Part shown: positions 20,534 to 28,900 of the stretch, in pieces | Numbering within the stretch: the first letter of the stretch is position 1 | How the letters are laid out: every line of letters begins with the position of its first letter | Assembly: GCF_000419525.1 (NCBI RefSeq) | Contig: NZ_ATTE01000001.1 | Coordinates: 2,402,655-2,466,654 of the forward strand | DNA: 64,000 nt | From: Leucothrix mucor DSM 2157 | GTDB taxonomy: Bacteria; Pseudomonadota; Gammaproteobacteria; Thiotrichales; Thiotrichaceae | Reading direction: 5' to 3' | The notes under the pieces: generated by a model | Databases searched by the model: none | Told to the model about the DNA's origin: nothing | The model's input: the letters and a program-made list of their open reading frames with translations, nothing else | Translations under genes and position numbers: made by a program

Positions 20534-20830
20534 ATGCCAGGCAAAGAACACGCTACACTCAAGACATGTCTGCTGACACTGTTGACGACATTAACACTAC
20601 TTATTGCGAGCGACGCATCGGCGCGCGAGATTCACTACAAAGTCGATAGAGCGGGATCAGACAGACCAGTTAGCCCGCTTCAAGTAATGGACTACATCAA
20701 TAAGCGCCACCACGGTGATGCGATCGGCTTTAAGAAAACACCTCAAGAAGGTTACCCGGATTGCTATGTTGTGCGTTTCATGACCATTGCCAGCGAATTA
20801 CACATCATTAGAGTAAACTGCAAAAAGTAA
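20534..20830 (+). CDS. Small exported PepSY-like protein
   Basis: 98 residues from the ATG at 20534, which has GGGGAG five bases upstream; the longer open frame upstream is discarded. A signal peptide (TCLLTLLTTLTLLIA, cleavage near SDASA) precedes a single compact domain. That domain contains PLQVMDYINKRHHGDAIGF and ends CYVVRFMTIASELHIIRV, which resembles the PepSY fold of small periplasmic proteins. Such proteins are often encoded next to PhoPQ-like systems, as here. It may modulate the sensor kinase from the periplasm, but this is inference from position. Confidence 0.7.
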   Translation: MPGKEHATLKTCLLTLLTTLTLLIASDASAREIHYKVDRAGSDRPVSPLQVMDYINKRHHGDAIGFKKTPQEGYPDCYVVRFMTIASELHIIRVNCKK

Positions 20831-20980
20831 TCACTTTTTACCTATATCCTTATAAAGTTGCCCATTGAAAATACTTTTTACACATATAACTCTGGCAATC
20901 CGTCGATATTGATTTTATATTAAACCTTCTTGTGGGACGGCGCGACTAGACACTAATAATCAAACAACTCAGGGGTGGCA

Positions 20981-21664
20981 ATGAGAGCACTAATAGTCGA
21001 AGATAATACCGAAATACGGGAAGATCTTACGCGAATTTTGAAAAAAGCAGGCTTTGTAGTAGATGCAGCAGCAGATGGCTCACAAGGCTTGTATTATGCC
21101 CTTGAGTACCCGATAGACATCGCCATTATTGACTTAGGCTTGCCGGAAGTCAGCGGTATGGATATAATCAAAAATATACGCACCAAGAACCTGGATTACC
21201 CCGTGTTAATTCTTACCGCCCGCAACCGCTGGCAGGATAGAGTTGAAGGTCTGGAAGCTGGTGCAGATGACTACCTAGATAAACCTTGCCACCATGAAGA
21301 ACTACTAGCGAGATTGCGTGCACTACTTCGTCGCACAGGACGCTGGGCACAAACAGAGTTCGCTTGCGGCCCGATCCGCCTAAACACTTCAGAGCAGCGC
21401 GTTTATTTACATGATGAAGAAGTATCTCTCACCGCTTATGAGTACAAAGTCCTTCAGCACCTGATGCTACACGCTGGCGAGGTTATCTCTAAAACAGACC
21501 TAACCGAAAGCATGTATGATGATGACTCCGACCGCGATAGCAATGTTATCGAAGTATTTATCCGTCGCTTACGGATGAAGCTTGATAAAGACAATAACTT
21601 GGGGCCGATTGAAACCTTACGTGGCCGCGGCTACCGCTTCACGCTCCCAAGGAACAATCAATAA
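20981..21664 (+). CDS. OmpR/PhoP-type response regulator
   Basis: 227 residues from the ATG at 20981, with AGGGG five bases upstream; a GTG at 20975 is also in frame. The receiver domain has the acidic pocket VEDN, phospho-acceptor D51 in AIIDLGLPE, T79 and K101 in YLDKPCH. The winged-helix output domain ends with RRLRMKLDKD and ETLRGRGYRF. The overall sequence is closest in style to PhoP/QseB. The paired kinase begins 13 bases downstream. Confidence 0.92.
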   Translation: MRALIVEDNTEIREDLTRILKKAGFVVDAAADGSQGLYYALEYPIDIAIIDLGLPEVSGMDIIKNIRTKNLDYPVLILTARNRWQDRVEGLEAGADDYLDKPCHHEELLARLRALLRRTGRWAQTEFACGPIRLNTSEQRVYLHDEEVSLTAYEYKVLQHLMLHAGEVISKTDLTESMYDDDSDRDSNVIEVFIRRLRMKLDKDNNLGPIETLRGRGYRFTLPRNNQ

Positions 21665-21676
21665 ATGTAGGTAACT

Positions 21677-23197
21677 ATGCATCCGGAAGGCAAGGCGTCA
21701 GCAGCAACAAAGACACACAATAGTTTACTTGGGCTGACGAACTCCCTCCGATGGCGGCAGTTGGTTAGCTCACTTGCAATCATTACTGCTGGCCTTGCAG
21801 GCATTGGCACCGCGTACTACCACTTTCAAAATCAGTCCCTGATTAACGAACAGATTGCCCTCTTTGAAAAAGATGGCGTGAGCTTGTTGCTATATGTTGA
21901 ACCCCATCCGACACTTAACTTCCTACTGACTGCTGATAACGCAGTAGACGAGCTTAGGGCTTTTTTAAAGGAACGAAATTTTTCGGAAGTTGGCGACAAC
22001 CCAGCCAGTGAATACTATGCGTACATTCAAGATACCGGCCCAGAAGGCAGTATTGTTTGGTCCACTAAGTACGCTTTTGAGACAGCTCTAAATGGAGAGT
22101 CTCCCTACAAAACCCTGAAGCGTGGCTTTTTAACATTTGATATCAATGTAACGCCCAACAATCCATTTAGCGGCATTCTTAACCCCATTATCCCCCAAGG
22201 TCGAAACTTTAATAACAAAGAACGGGAAAAGCAGAATAGCGATGGTTTTTTGGTCTACGCAAAAGCTTTTAGCTATGCCGACAAAAACTACCAAATGGTA
22301 CTGGCCAAATCCGCCAAAAAAATCAATGAAAGCAAGCAAACCCTTGCTCGCGACCTGCCCAGAGTCGTCATACTTACCACCCTGCTCGTACTAATCGCCC
22401 AACTAGTTGGAAGCTACTTGGTGCTCTCCCCTATCCGCCGCATTGAGAATGAAATCAAGCTGATAGAAGCTGGGGAAAAAGACCTAATCGAACACACCTA
22501 CCCTTACGAATTAACACCCGTCAAAAGCGCGATCAACACGCTTATTCATGCGGAGAAGGGCCAGAAAAAACGCTATCGCGATGCACTTGATAACCTCGCT
22601 CACGCACTCAAAACACCGCTTGCTGCACTGCAAGGCGCCTCCATGCGCTCAACAGATGGCAAGCAAGTGAATCAAGAGTATGTGGATGATCAAATTCAGC
22701 GCATGAATGATATCGTTGCTTACCACTTACGACGCGCCGTTGTCAGCGACCACAATGCTATCGTCAAACTTGAAAGCTTACGCCCAATCTTATTCCGCCT
22801 TCGTGAATCATTGCGCAAAGTCTATTTTGATAAAAATTTCGAGATAGAGATCAATGTGGACGAATACGCACGCTGCCGGGTCGACTACGACGATCTAATG
22901 GAAGTATTCGGAAACCTTCTGAACAACGCTTGCCGCTTCTGCGAATCCAAAGTAACCGTTAGCGCGAATAAAGACGTTGATTTTCTGGTCGTCGATATTG
23001 ATGACGACGGAATGGGCTTTCCTGACAGCAACCCTTCCACCCTACTCACCCGAGGCATGCGTGCCGACAGCAAAACAGAGGGCCAAGGAATTGGCTTAGC
23101 CGTCAGCGCGGAAATCGTGGAAAATGCTGGCGGCAAGATATCGCTAATGATGTCACCCTATGTTGGCGCACGCGTCAGATTACATCTTCCAGCATAA
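21677..23197 (+). CDS. PhoQ-like sensor histidine kinase
   Basis: 506 residues. There are two membrane helices (about 29-48 and 229-250) flanking a periplasmic sensor domain of roughly 180 residues. A short HAMP-like linker (LSPIRRIENEIKLIEAGE) follows, and then the phospho-accepting H309 in NLAHALKTPLAAL. The ATP-binding domain has the N box (NLLNNACRF), the G1 box (DDDGMGF) and the G2 box (GQGIGLAV). The alanine-rich LAHALKTPLAAL H box is typical of PhoQ-type kinases. The ligand is unknown; PhoQ relatives sense divalent cations or envelope stress. Confidence 0.9.
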   Translation: MHPEGKASAATKTHNSLLGLTNSLRWRQLVSSLAIITAGLAGIGTAYYHFQNQSLINEQIALFEKDGVSLLLYVEPHPTLNFLLTADNAVDELRAFLKERNFSEVGDNPASEYYAYIQDTGPEGSIVWSTKYAFETALNGESPYKTLKRGFLTFDINVTPNNPFSGILNPIIPQGRNFNNKEREKQNSDGFLVYAKAFSYADKNYQMVLAKSAKKINESKQTLARDLPRVVILTTLLVLIAQLVGSYLVLSPIRRIENEIKLIEAGEKDLIEHTYPYELTPVKSAINTLIHAEKGQKKRYRDALDNLAHALKTPLAALQGASMRSTDGKQVNQEYVDDQIQRMNDIVAYHLRRAVVSDHNAIVKLESLRPILFRLRESLRKVYFDKNFEIEINVDEYARCRVDYDDLMEVFGNLLNNACRFCESKVTVSANKDVDFLVVDIDDDGMGFPDSNPSTLLTRGMRADSKTEGQGIGLAVSAEIVENAGGKISLMMSPYVGARVRLHLPA

Positions 23198-23203
23198 AAC
23201 AAC

Positions 23204-23272
23204 CGGATAGCGGATAGCGGATAGCGGATAGCGGATAGCGGATAGCGGATAGCGGATAGCGGATAGCGGATA
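23204..23272. repeat. Tandem heptamer repeat, 9 full copies of CGGATAG
   Basis: Nine perfect copies of the 7-bp unit CGGATAG run from 23204 to 23266, with a further six bases (CGGATA) of a tenth copy. The array begins six bases after the stop codon of the kinase gene. A G9 homopolymer follows at about 23344-23352. The 7-bp unit and perfect copies point to recent slippage expansion; a unit of seven would shift frame if it lay inside a gene. Confidence 0.98.
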
Positions 23273-23399
23273 TTATCCACTGAGACTTAAGTAAATGCAG
23301 AAATAAAACCCAGTCTTTGAGGTTTTTTAAGAATTACTTACTGTGGGGGGGGGTAACTTAGACTAACTAGAAAGGTAAGAGCGAAGAGAAAATTTAAAA

Positions 23400-23474
23400 T
23401 GGTGTCCCCACGGGGATTCGAACCCCGATTACCGCCGTGAAAGGGCGATGTCCTAACCGTTAGACGATGGGGAC
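23400..23474 (-). tRNA. tRNA-Glu (UUC), copy nearest the repeat
   Basis: 75 bases including an encoded CCA. The acceptor stem is GTCCCCA/TGGGGAC, and the anticodon loop CCTTTCACG carries TTC. It is identical to the copies at 23505 and 23730, and lies last in a four-gene tRNA-Glu series transcribed on the minus strand. Confidence 0.97.
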
Positions 23475-23504
23475 AATTTTAAATACTTCGTTACTGCAAT
23501 GACA

Positions 23505-23579
23505 TGGTGTCCCCACGGGGATTCGAACCCCGATTACCGCCGTGAAAGGGCGATGTCCTAACCGTTAGACGATGGGGAC
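23505..23579 (-). tRNA. tRNA-Glu (UUC)
   Basis: 75 bases with an encoded CCA and anticodon TTC. Identical to its neighbours at 23400 and 23730. It is separated from the previous copy by 30 bases. Confidence 0.97.
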
Positions 23580-23608
23580 TAAATATCATTTCAAACACGT
23601 TGCCTATT

Positions 23609-23684
23609 TGGCGTCCCCACGGGGACTCGAACCCCGGTTACCGCCGTGAAAGGGCGATGTCCTAGGCCACTAGACGATGGGGAC
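23609..23684 (-). tRNA. tRNA-Glu (UUC), divergent copy
   Basis: 76 bases with an encoded CCA and the same anticodon TTC. It differs from the other three copies in the D loop (one base longer: CTAGTGGCCTAG), in compensatory T-stem positions and in a G discriminator instead of A. It may be a distinct isoacceptor or simply an unconverted ancestral copy. Confidence 0.96.
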
Positions 23685-23729
23685 TCGGAACGTATTCAAA
23701 TTTTAAATGTAGAAAACCACTGTACAACA

Positions 23730-23804
23730 TGGTGTCCCCACGGGGATTCGAACCCCGATTACCGCCGTGAAAGGGCGATGTCCTAACCGTTAGACGATGG
23801 GGAC
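23730..23804 (-). tRNA. tRNA-Glu (UUC), first of four
   Basis: 75 bases with an encoded CCA and anticodon TTC, identical to two others. Its 5' end lies 13 bases after the stop codon of the small membrane protein gene, so processing of this tRNA would also define the 3' end of that mRNA. Confidence 0.97.
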
Positions 23805-23817
23805 ATGGGTACAGCTA

Positions 23818-24039
23818 TTACAACGACGAATCGTCGAATCTGTCTCTACTATCAGGCGAATTCATTAATGTTGTTGTAAGGCCAGCAAAACCAACCATAA
23901 ACCCTATCGGGACAATCATCAAAAAAAACTTCGCCCATTCGCTACTACCGAAAAACATCAAACCAAAACCAGCAACGAGGCCTATTAAGGTTATAACGAA
24001 TCCAATAATTAACAAATATCGGCCTATCTTTAAAGCCAT
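23818..24039 (-). CDS. Small two-helix membrane protein inside a tRNA operon
   Basis: 73 residues. Two hydrophobic helices span about 7-29 (YLLIIGFVITLIGLVAGF) and 35-58, with a charged C-terminus (SPDSRDRFDDSS). I do not recognise a family. It is supported by an AAGGTG sequence just before the ATG, by a membrane-protein composition unlike random sequence, and by filling the space between tRNA-Ala and tRNA-Glu. It would be transcribed from the tRNA-Ala promoter. No function is claimed. Confidence 0.6.
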   Translation of the reverse strand: MALKIGRYLLIIGFVITLIGLVAGFGLMFFGSSEWAKFFLMIVPIGFMVGFAGLTTTLMNSPDSRDRFDDSSL

Positions 24040-24061
24040 AATGCACCTTAAACAATAGCGT

Positions 24062-24137
24062 TGGTGGAGCTAAGCGGGATCGAACCGCTGACCTCTGCAA
24101 TGCCATTGCAGCGCTCTCCCAGCTGAGCTATAGCCCC
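24062..24137 (-). tRNA. tRNA-Ala (GGC)
   Basis: 76 bases with an encoded CCA. The acceptor is GGGGCTA/TAGCTCC, and the anticodon stem CTGCA/TGCAG encloses the loop ATGGCAT, which reads GGC. It is first in the tRNA operon, 22 bases before the small membrane protein gene. Confidence 0.97.
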
Positions 24138-24155
24138 AACGCCGAAGAAGCGCGA

Positions 24156-24184
24156 ATTTTGCGTTATCCTTGGAATTCTGTCAA
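24156..24184 (-). promoter_or_regulatory. Promoter of the tRNA-Ala/tRNA-Glu operon
   Basis: On the minus strand a perfect TTGACA (24184-24179) is followed after 17 bases by CAAAAT (24161-24156). The following sequence is GC-rich (TCGCGC), like the discriminators of stringently controlled stable-RNA promoters. The tRNA-Ala 5' end lies 18 bases further on. Confidence 0.75.
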
Positions 24185-24311
24185 GCCGATTTTTAAAAAA
24201 AATTATCTTTATTCATCTACATGAACAATTTCTGAACCCAAGCTGTATAAATTACAATAACTTAGCCAACTCAACCACTAATCCGAAAGCACAAGAAACC
24301 TAAATCAATGT

Positions 24312-24477
24312 TGCTATACTCAAGACTGAATAACAATAACCAAGGGGAAAGCGCTGGTTACGGGGACAAACACAACAAATTAGAGCGGGGCTTCAATCAA
24401 CCTATCTCTAAAAACCCTTAAAGCTGTGTTTCGTTTATAACTAGTCTGCATCGCCCCAAAATCGTCTGGTAATAAAA
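24312..24477 (+). promoter_or_regulatory. Extended -10 promoter and long leader of the first glycosidase-like gene
   Basis: TGCTATACT (24312-24320) is an extended -10 element; no -35 box is clear. It would give a leader of roughly 150 bases before the ATG at 24478. The leader contains TAACCA/TGGTTA arms (24337-24342 and 24355-24360) around a purine-rich loop. It matches no riboswitch class I know. The rest of the 340-base gap (24138-24477) holds the tRNA promoter and no ORF. Confidence 0.45.
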
Positions 24478-27075
24478 ATGAGAATAATAAAAAAGCCGCT
24501 AGGTACAGTGGGCATGCTTGGCTTAGCCTGCTTGCTGCTTCTACCATCCTCCCCCAGCGTAGCTGGCTATAATAACTCTCTCTCTCCACTTGGGATTAAC
24601 ACTAACGAAGTACTTGATGACGATGCCAGCGCACCATTCGTCGACGTGTTTCGCGACAGCACACCATTTGAAGAAGCACGCCCCTGGCTTACCAAGGGCA
24701 ACATCGCTTACGATAAGAACGGCTGGCCGATTCGCCTAAATGGTGGACAGGTTGGTGCACGCTTTATTAACAAGCTACCTGCCGGAACAATTCCGGATGG
24801 CAAATATACCGTTTTATATGACGGCAAAGGCACACTGCAGTACGGAAATGACGCCAAGCTAGTTTCAAAGACGCCTGGCCGCGAAGTAATCTCGATTATC
24901 GCTGGCAAGGATCGTGAAATCAGAGCGACCCTGCTAATTATGAAAACGGATGTTAAAGACCCTATCCGTAATATTCGCATCCTAATGCCGGGCGGAATCT
25001 GCAGTAACAACCCCTATAAGCGAGTGAATGATGCAAGAACGTGTCGTGGCTCAGCATATTTAGCGTTTGAGAAACACTACAAGCGGGTGATTTTCAACCC
25101 TGACTACCTCAGCTACATGAAAGAATTCAAAGTGATTCGCTTCATGAATATGGCAGGTATTACCCGCAACCCGATTAAGGAATGGCATAAACGCCCAATG
25201 CTGAATAAGTCTACTTGGGGTGGAAAGCCAACCGTTCGTGGTGCACCGCTTGAGATTATGATTGAGCTGGCCAACCAAAGTAATGCTGATCCATGGTTCT
25301 CATTGCCGCATGCTGCTGATGATAACTACATGCGCCAGTTTGCACGCTATGTCCGCAAACACCTGAAGCCAAACCTGAAAGCGTACGTTGAATATACCAA
25401 TGAAGCTTGGAACACCATCTTTGACCAAGCGCATTACATGAAAGACATGGGCATGAAATTGAAGCTTGATCCAGATCGCGATAAGGCAGGCTACAAGTAT
25501 TATTCTATGCGCTCAGTACAAGTGTTCAATATGTTTGAGCAAGAGTTTGGCGGTACGCAACGTTTAGTCCGTGTTATGGGCGGCTGGACCGGCTACACCC
25601 GACTAACAGAAATGCTGCTTGGCTACCGTGATGCATATAAAAAGACTGATGCATTTGCGATTGGCCCTTACTTTTACGGTAGCAGCAAGGCCATGATGAA
25701 GGTCCGTTCAGTTAACGACATCTTCAAAATGATCTATGACAAGTCACTGCCGTTTTCAATTCCAGGCGTCAGTAAGTTGATTGGTAAGCACGCTAAGCTC
25801 GCTAAAGGCTTTGGTGTTGATCTAATCGCTTATGAAGGTGGCCAGCATTTGGTTGACTGGAAAAACCGAGACATCAAAAAAGCACCGACCAAATACTTCA
25901 TCGCAGCTAATCGTGACTGGCGCATGGCTAAAGCCTACAAGGACTTCTTGGATGGCTGGAAAAAAGCAGGCGGACAATTGTTTGTGAGCTTCTCAGCTCC
26001 GCGTACTTACCAATGGTTTGGTAGCTGGGGAACTCGCGAGTATCTGACGCAATCTGACAATAAAGCACCTAAGCATCGCGCTCTGATGAGCTTTATCAAG
26101 AGCAACCGCTGCTGGTGGAGAAACTGCAGTAATGCACAGATCGCAAGACTTCCAAAGCCGGCAGTGAACCCTTCCGCAGGTGTGTTTGCCTTAGTGCCTA
26201 ATAACCCTAACTTCAAACCTGCTGCGAAAACAACGACGCTAGCAAAGGCTAAACCAGCAGCAAAACCAGCTCCACGTGCCCCGGTTAAAGCAAAGCCAGC
26301 ACCGGTTGCTAAAACGGCAGTGGCTACAAGCAGACCCGTACAAGCGGTCAGAGCACCGGCTCCAAGACAACAAGTTGCGAAAGCGGCACCTCCACCACGG
26401 GTTGTTGTTATTCCACCGGCACCTCCTGCTCGCCGGGCACCGGTACAGCAACAACGTCGCCAAGTCGCCGCAGCACCTGCTCGCGTTATTAACCGACATG
26501 ATGGCGTGATTAGACAGCGTCGTGGTGGCAATGACTGGAACCGACAGCCAAGTAATCAGCTACGTAATATTGTTGGTGGACACATCAGCAGTGGCGCTGA
26601 CCTAGCTGCAATCTGGCAGACTAGCTGGGACCGCGACTTCCTACACGTTCGGGTAGATACCACTGATGATCGCTTTGTCAGAGATTCTGCTGCGCCGTGG
26701 GGAGATGATTCCATTGAGTTGTTCGTAGACGCTGATGGCTCCAGAAACTCGCGCTTTGACGGTCGTAATGATTTCCACTTCATCTTCCGCTGGCGTGACC
26801 ATAAGGTGAACCTGAGCCAGAGCTCACCTCGCCGTTCGGACTTGGGCATTCAGCAGTCAATGACTCGTCATGCTAATGGCTATACATTGGAAGCCTCAAT
26901 CCCATGGAAAACGCTGGGTGTAATTCCACAGACTGGCTCCATTATCGGCCTGGAAGTTCAAGTGAACGATGATGACACTGGCGCGGATCGTGATGGCAAG
27001 CTGGCGTGGTTTTCTAAAAACGACAACGCTTGGAATAATCCACAAAACTTTGGTCGGATGCTCCTTTCCAACTAA
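24478..27075 (+). CDS. Exported glycosidase-like protein with CBM9-like C-terminal domain
   Basis: 865 residues. A signal peptide (residues 1-30) is followed by a domain with TIM-barrel glycosidase features of clan GH-A. YVEYTNEAWN places an Asn-Glu pair at N308-E309, as at acid/base sites, and LIAYEGGQHLVDW gives E453 as a candidate nucleophile. A Pro/Ala/Lys-rich linker occupies about 575-690. A beta-sandwich at about 695-865, with PWGDDSIELFVDADGSR and YTLEASIPWKTLG, resembles CBM9/DOMON sugar-binding modules. I cannot assign a GH family or substrate; polysaccharide remodelling at the cell surface, sheath or holdfast is plausible. The next gene encodes a paralogue of the catalytic part. 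Confidence 0.72.
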   Translation: MRIIKKPLGTVGMLGLACLLLLPSSPSVAGYNNSLSPLGINTNEVLDDDASAPFVDVFRDSTPFEEARPWLTKGNIAYDKNGWPIRLNGGQVGARFINKLPAGTIPDGKYTVLYDGKGTLQYGNDAKLVSKTPGREVISIIAGKDREIRATLLIMKTDVKDPIRNIRILMPGGICSNNPYKRVNDARTCRGSAYLAFEKHYKRVIFNPDYLSYMKEFKVIRFMNMAGITRNPIKEWHKRPMLNKSTWGGKPTVRGAPLEIMIELANQSNADPWFSLPHAADDNYMRQFARYVRKHLKPNLKAYVEYTNEAWNTIFDQAHYMKDMGMKLKLDPDRDKAGYKYYSMRSVQVFNMFEQEFGGTQRLVRVMGGWTGYTRLTEMLLGYRDAYKKTDAFAIGPYFYGSSKAMMKVRSVNDIFKMIYDKSLPFSIPGVSKLIGKHAKLAKGFGVDLIAYEGGQHLVDWKNRDIKKAPTKYFIAANRDWRMAKAYKDFLDGWKKAGGQLFVSFSAPRTYQWFGSWGTREYLTQSDNKAPKHRALMSFIKSNRCWWRNCSNAQIARLPKPAVNPSAGVFALVPNNPNFKPAAKTTTLAKAKPAAKPAPRAPVKAKPAPVAKTAVATSRPVQAVRAPAPRQQVAKAAPPPRVVVIPPAPPARRAPVQQQRRQVAAAPARVINRHDGVIRQRRGGNDWNRQPSNQLRNIVGGHISSGADLAAIWQTSWDRDFLHVRVDTTDDRFVRDSAAPWGDDSIELFVDADGSRNSRFDGRNDFHFIFRWRDHKVNLSQSSPRRSDLGIQQSMTRHANGYTLEASIPWKTLGVIPQTGSIIGLEVQVNDDDTGADRDGKLAWFSKNDNAWNNPQNFGRMLLSN

Positions 27076-27184
27076 ACGCAACATTCAGTCTGCCGGTATT
27101 CTCGCCGGCAGACTGATCAGCGCTTGAAATCTCATACCCCGCCGTCAATAATGCCCTTCCCTACTCCCTAAGATACTGCCTGCT

Positions 27185-28879
27185 TTGAGACTACTGTTTA
27201 AACTCATCACTCTAATCGTGATCTTGTGCCTACCCGCTGCCGCTGGCTATGTGTTTTATAAACGGGTTTTAAAGCCTAATCCAATCCCACACGCACCTCC
27301 CACAGCTTCAGAGCGCGCCACACTCATTCTGCAAAAGCAACATAGCCGCTATTTACTGGGCACCAACACCAATGAATTGCGTGAAGACAATGCCAGCATC
27401 CCATTTATTGATTTGTTTAAATCATCCATCCCGTTTCCGGATACACACCCTTGGCTAAGCTCGAAAGGTGTTGTTTATGATAAAGATGGCTGGCCAGTCG
27501 ATCTAAAAGGCGGCGTTGCAGGGACTAAATTCTTAAATCGACTGCCTGCGGGTACGGTTCCGGATGGCTTGTATACCGTGCTCTATGAGGGTGCTGGTGA
27601 GCTGCAATATGGCAATGATGCTCGCTTAGTTTCCCGACAGCCCGACAAAGACATCATTGAGATTAAAGCCGGAAAAGATCAGATTTTAAATGCATCACTG
27701 ATCATAAAATCGATTAATGCCAGCAATCCACTACGTAATATCAAAGTGTTATTACCCGGCGGAATCTGTGAGGGAAACCCTTATCGCAGAGTGGACTCCA
27801 ATACAGCCTGCGGCAAACAGCGCTACTTGTCATTTGATCAGCATCACGCACAGCTTCTGTTTAACCCTGACTACCTAAACTTTATGAAGGACTTTCGGGT
27901 AATACGGTTTATGAATATGGCCGGCATGACTCGCAACCCTGTTGAGCAATGGTCCGCACGCAATACGCTGGATAAATCGACCTGGGCAGGCAAAGAAGGC
28001 ACTCGCGGTGCACCGCTTGAGGTGATGGTCGCTCTCGCTAATCGCTTGCAGGCTGATGCTTGGTTTTCAATGCCGCACCGAGCCAGTGATGATTATATTC
28101 GTGAGTTTTCAAGCTACGCAGCAAAGCACCTTAATCCTTCACTGAAAGTCTATGTCGAATACAGTAATGAAGTTTGGAACAATATCTTCATCCATAAAAA
28201 ATACGCAATAGAGCAAGGTTTAATACGAAATCTAGATACCGACCCTCAAACGGCAGGAATCAAGTTTTACGCTAAACGCAGCGTCGAGGTATTTAAATTA
28301 TGGGAAAACACGTTTGGCGGGACTCAGCGCTTACTCAGAACCCTATCAGGATGGTCTGCGAATGAACGACTGACCAGTCAACTGCTCTCCTACGAGCAAA
28401 CCCATCGCTACACCGATGTATTTGCGATTGCACCCTACTTCTACGCTTTGCCTAAAGAGCTTCGAAAAGCGAGCACTGTAGACGACATTTTTGAGTTGAT
28501 GCTAGATAAAGGCTCAAACTACGGATTAAGTGCTAGCATTGAGCAAATGCAAACGCAGGTCGAACTAGCGAATGAGTTTGGTGTGGAGTTAGTCGCTTAT
28601 GAAGGTGGACAGCACTTGGTCGACTGGGAAACCCGCACCGTTGAGGCACATCCAAACCCACTACTCTATGCTGCAAATCGTGATCCGCGAATGGGAGAGC
28701 TCTATGGTCGCTATCTAAGTGCTTGGAAAGCGAGCGGAGCTAAAGTGTTTGTGCATTTTAGCGCCCCACGCATCTATAGCTGGTACGGAAGCTGGGGAGC
28801 TAAGGAATATATTTCTCAGCCTCGTGAGCAAGCACCTAAATACGATGCATTGCTCAACTATTTAGAGGCTAATCGTTAG
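27185..28879 (+). CDS. Membrane-anchored paralogue of the glycosidase-like protein
   Basis: 564 residues starting with TTG at 27185; no ATG lies in frame nearby, and no clear ribosome-binding site is seen. An N-terminal hydrophobic segment (about 4-25) without an obvious cleavage site should anchor it. The rest aligns along its length with the barrel domain of the preceding protein, for example FNPDYLNFMKDFRVIRFMN. It keeps N328-E329 in YVEYSNEVWN and E473 in VAYEGGQHLVDW. It lacks the linker and CBM9-like module. The pair arose by duplication: one product is secreted and sugar-binding, the other membrane-tethered. The substrate is unknown. Confidence 0.68.
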   Translation: MRLLFKLITLIVILCLPAAAGYVFYKRVLKPNPIPHAPPTASERATLILQKQHSRYLLGTNTNELREDNASIPFIDLFKSSIPFPDTHPWLSSKGVVYDKDGWPVDLKGGVAGTKFLNRLPAGTVPDGLYTVLYEGAGELQYGNDARLVSRQPDKDIIEIKAGKDQILNASLIIKSINASNPLRNIKVLLPGGICEGNPYRRVDSNTACGKQRYLSFDQHHAQLLFNPDYLNFMKDFRVIRFMNMAGMTRNPVEQWSARNTLDKSTWAGKEGTRGAPLEVMVALANRLQADAWFSMPHRASDDYIREFSSYAAKHLNPSLKVYVEYSNEVWNNIFIHKKYAIEQGLIRNLDTDPQTAGIKFYAKRSVEVFKLWENTFGGTQRLLRTLSGWSANERLTSQLLSYEQTHRYTDVFAIAPYFYALPKELRKASTVDDIFELMLDKGSNYGLSASIEQMQTQVELANEFGVELVAYEGGQHLVDWETRTVEAHPNPLLYAANRDPRMGELYGRYLSAWKASGAKVFVHFSAPRIYSWYGSWGAKEYISQPREQAPKYDALLNYLEANR

Positions 28880-28900
28880 AGTAATTACTTCAGCATGAAA

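Noticed and set aside
23400-23804. Four near-identical 75-base units that at first look like a CRISPR or repeat array
   Set aside because: Each unit folds as a full tRNA with anticodon TTC and encoded CCA, and the spacers are of unequal length without protospacer character.
24331-24400. Possible c-di-GMP or other known riboswitch in the leader at 24.4 kb
   Set aside because: The conserved GEMM core elements are not present, and I recognise no other class.
26007-26531. Long open frame on the minus strand, rich in Ala, Gly and Cys
   Set aside because: It is antisense to the Pro/Ala/Lys-rich linker of the glycosidase-like protein; the low-complexity codons create the open frame. No ribosome site.
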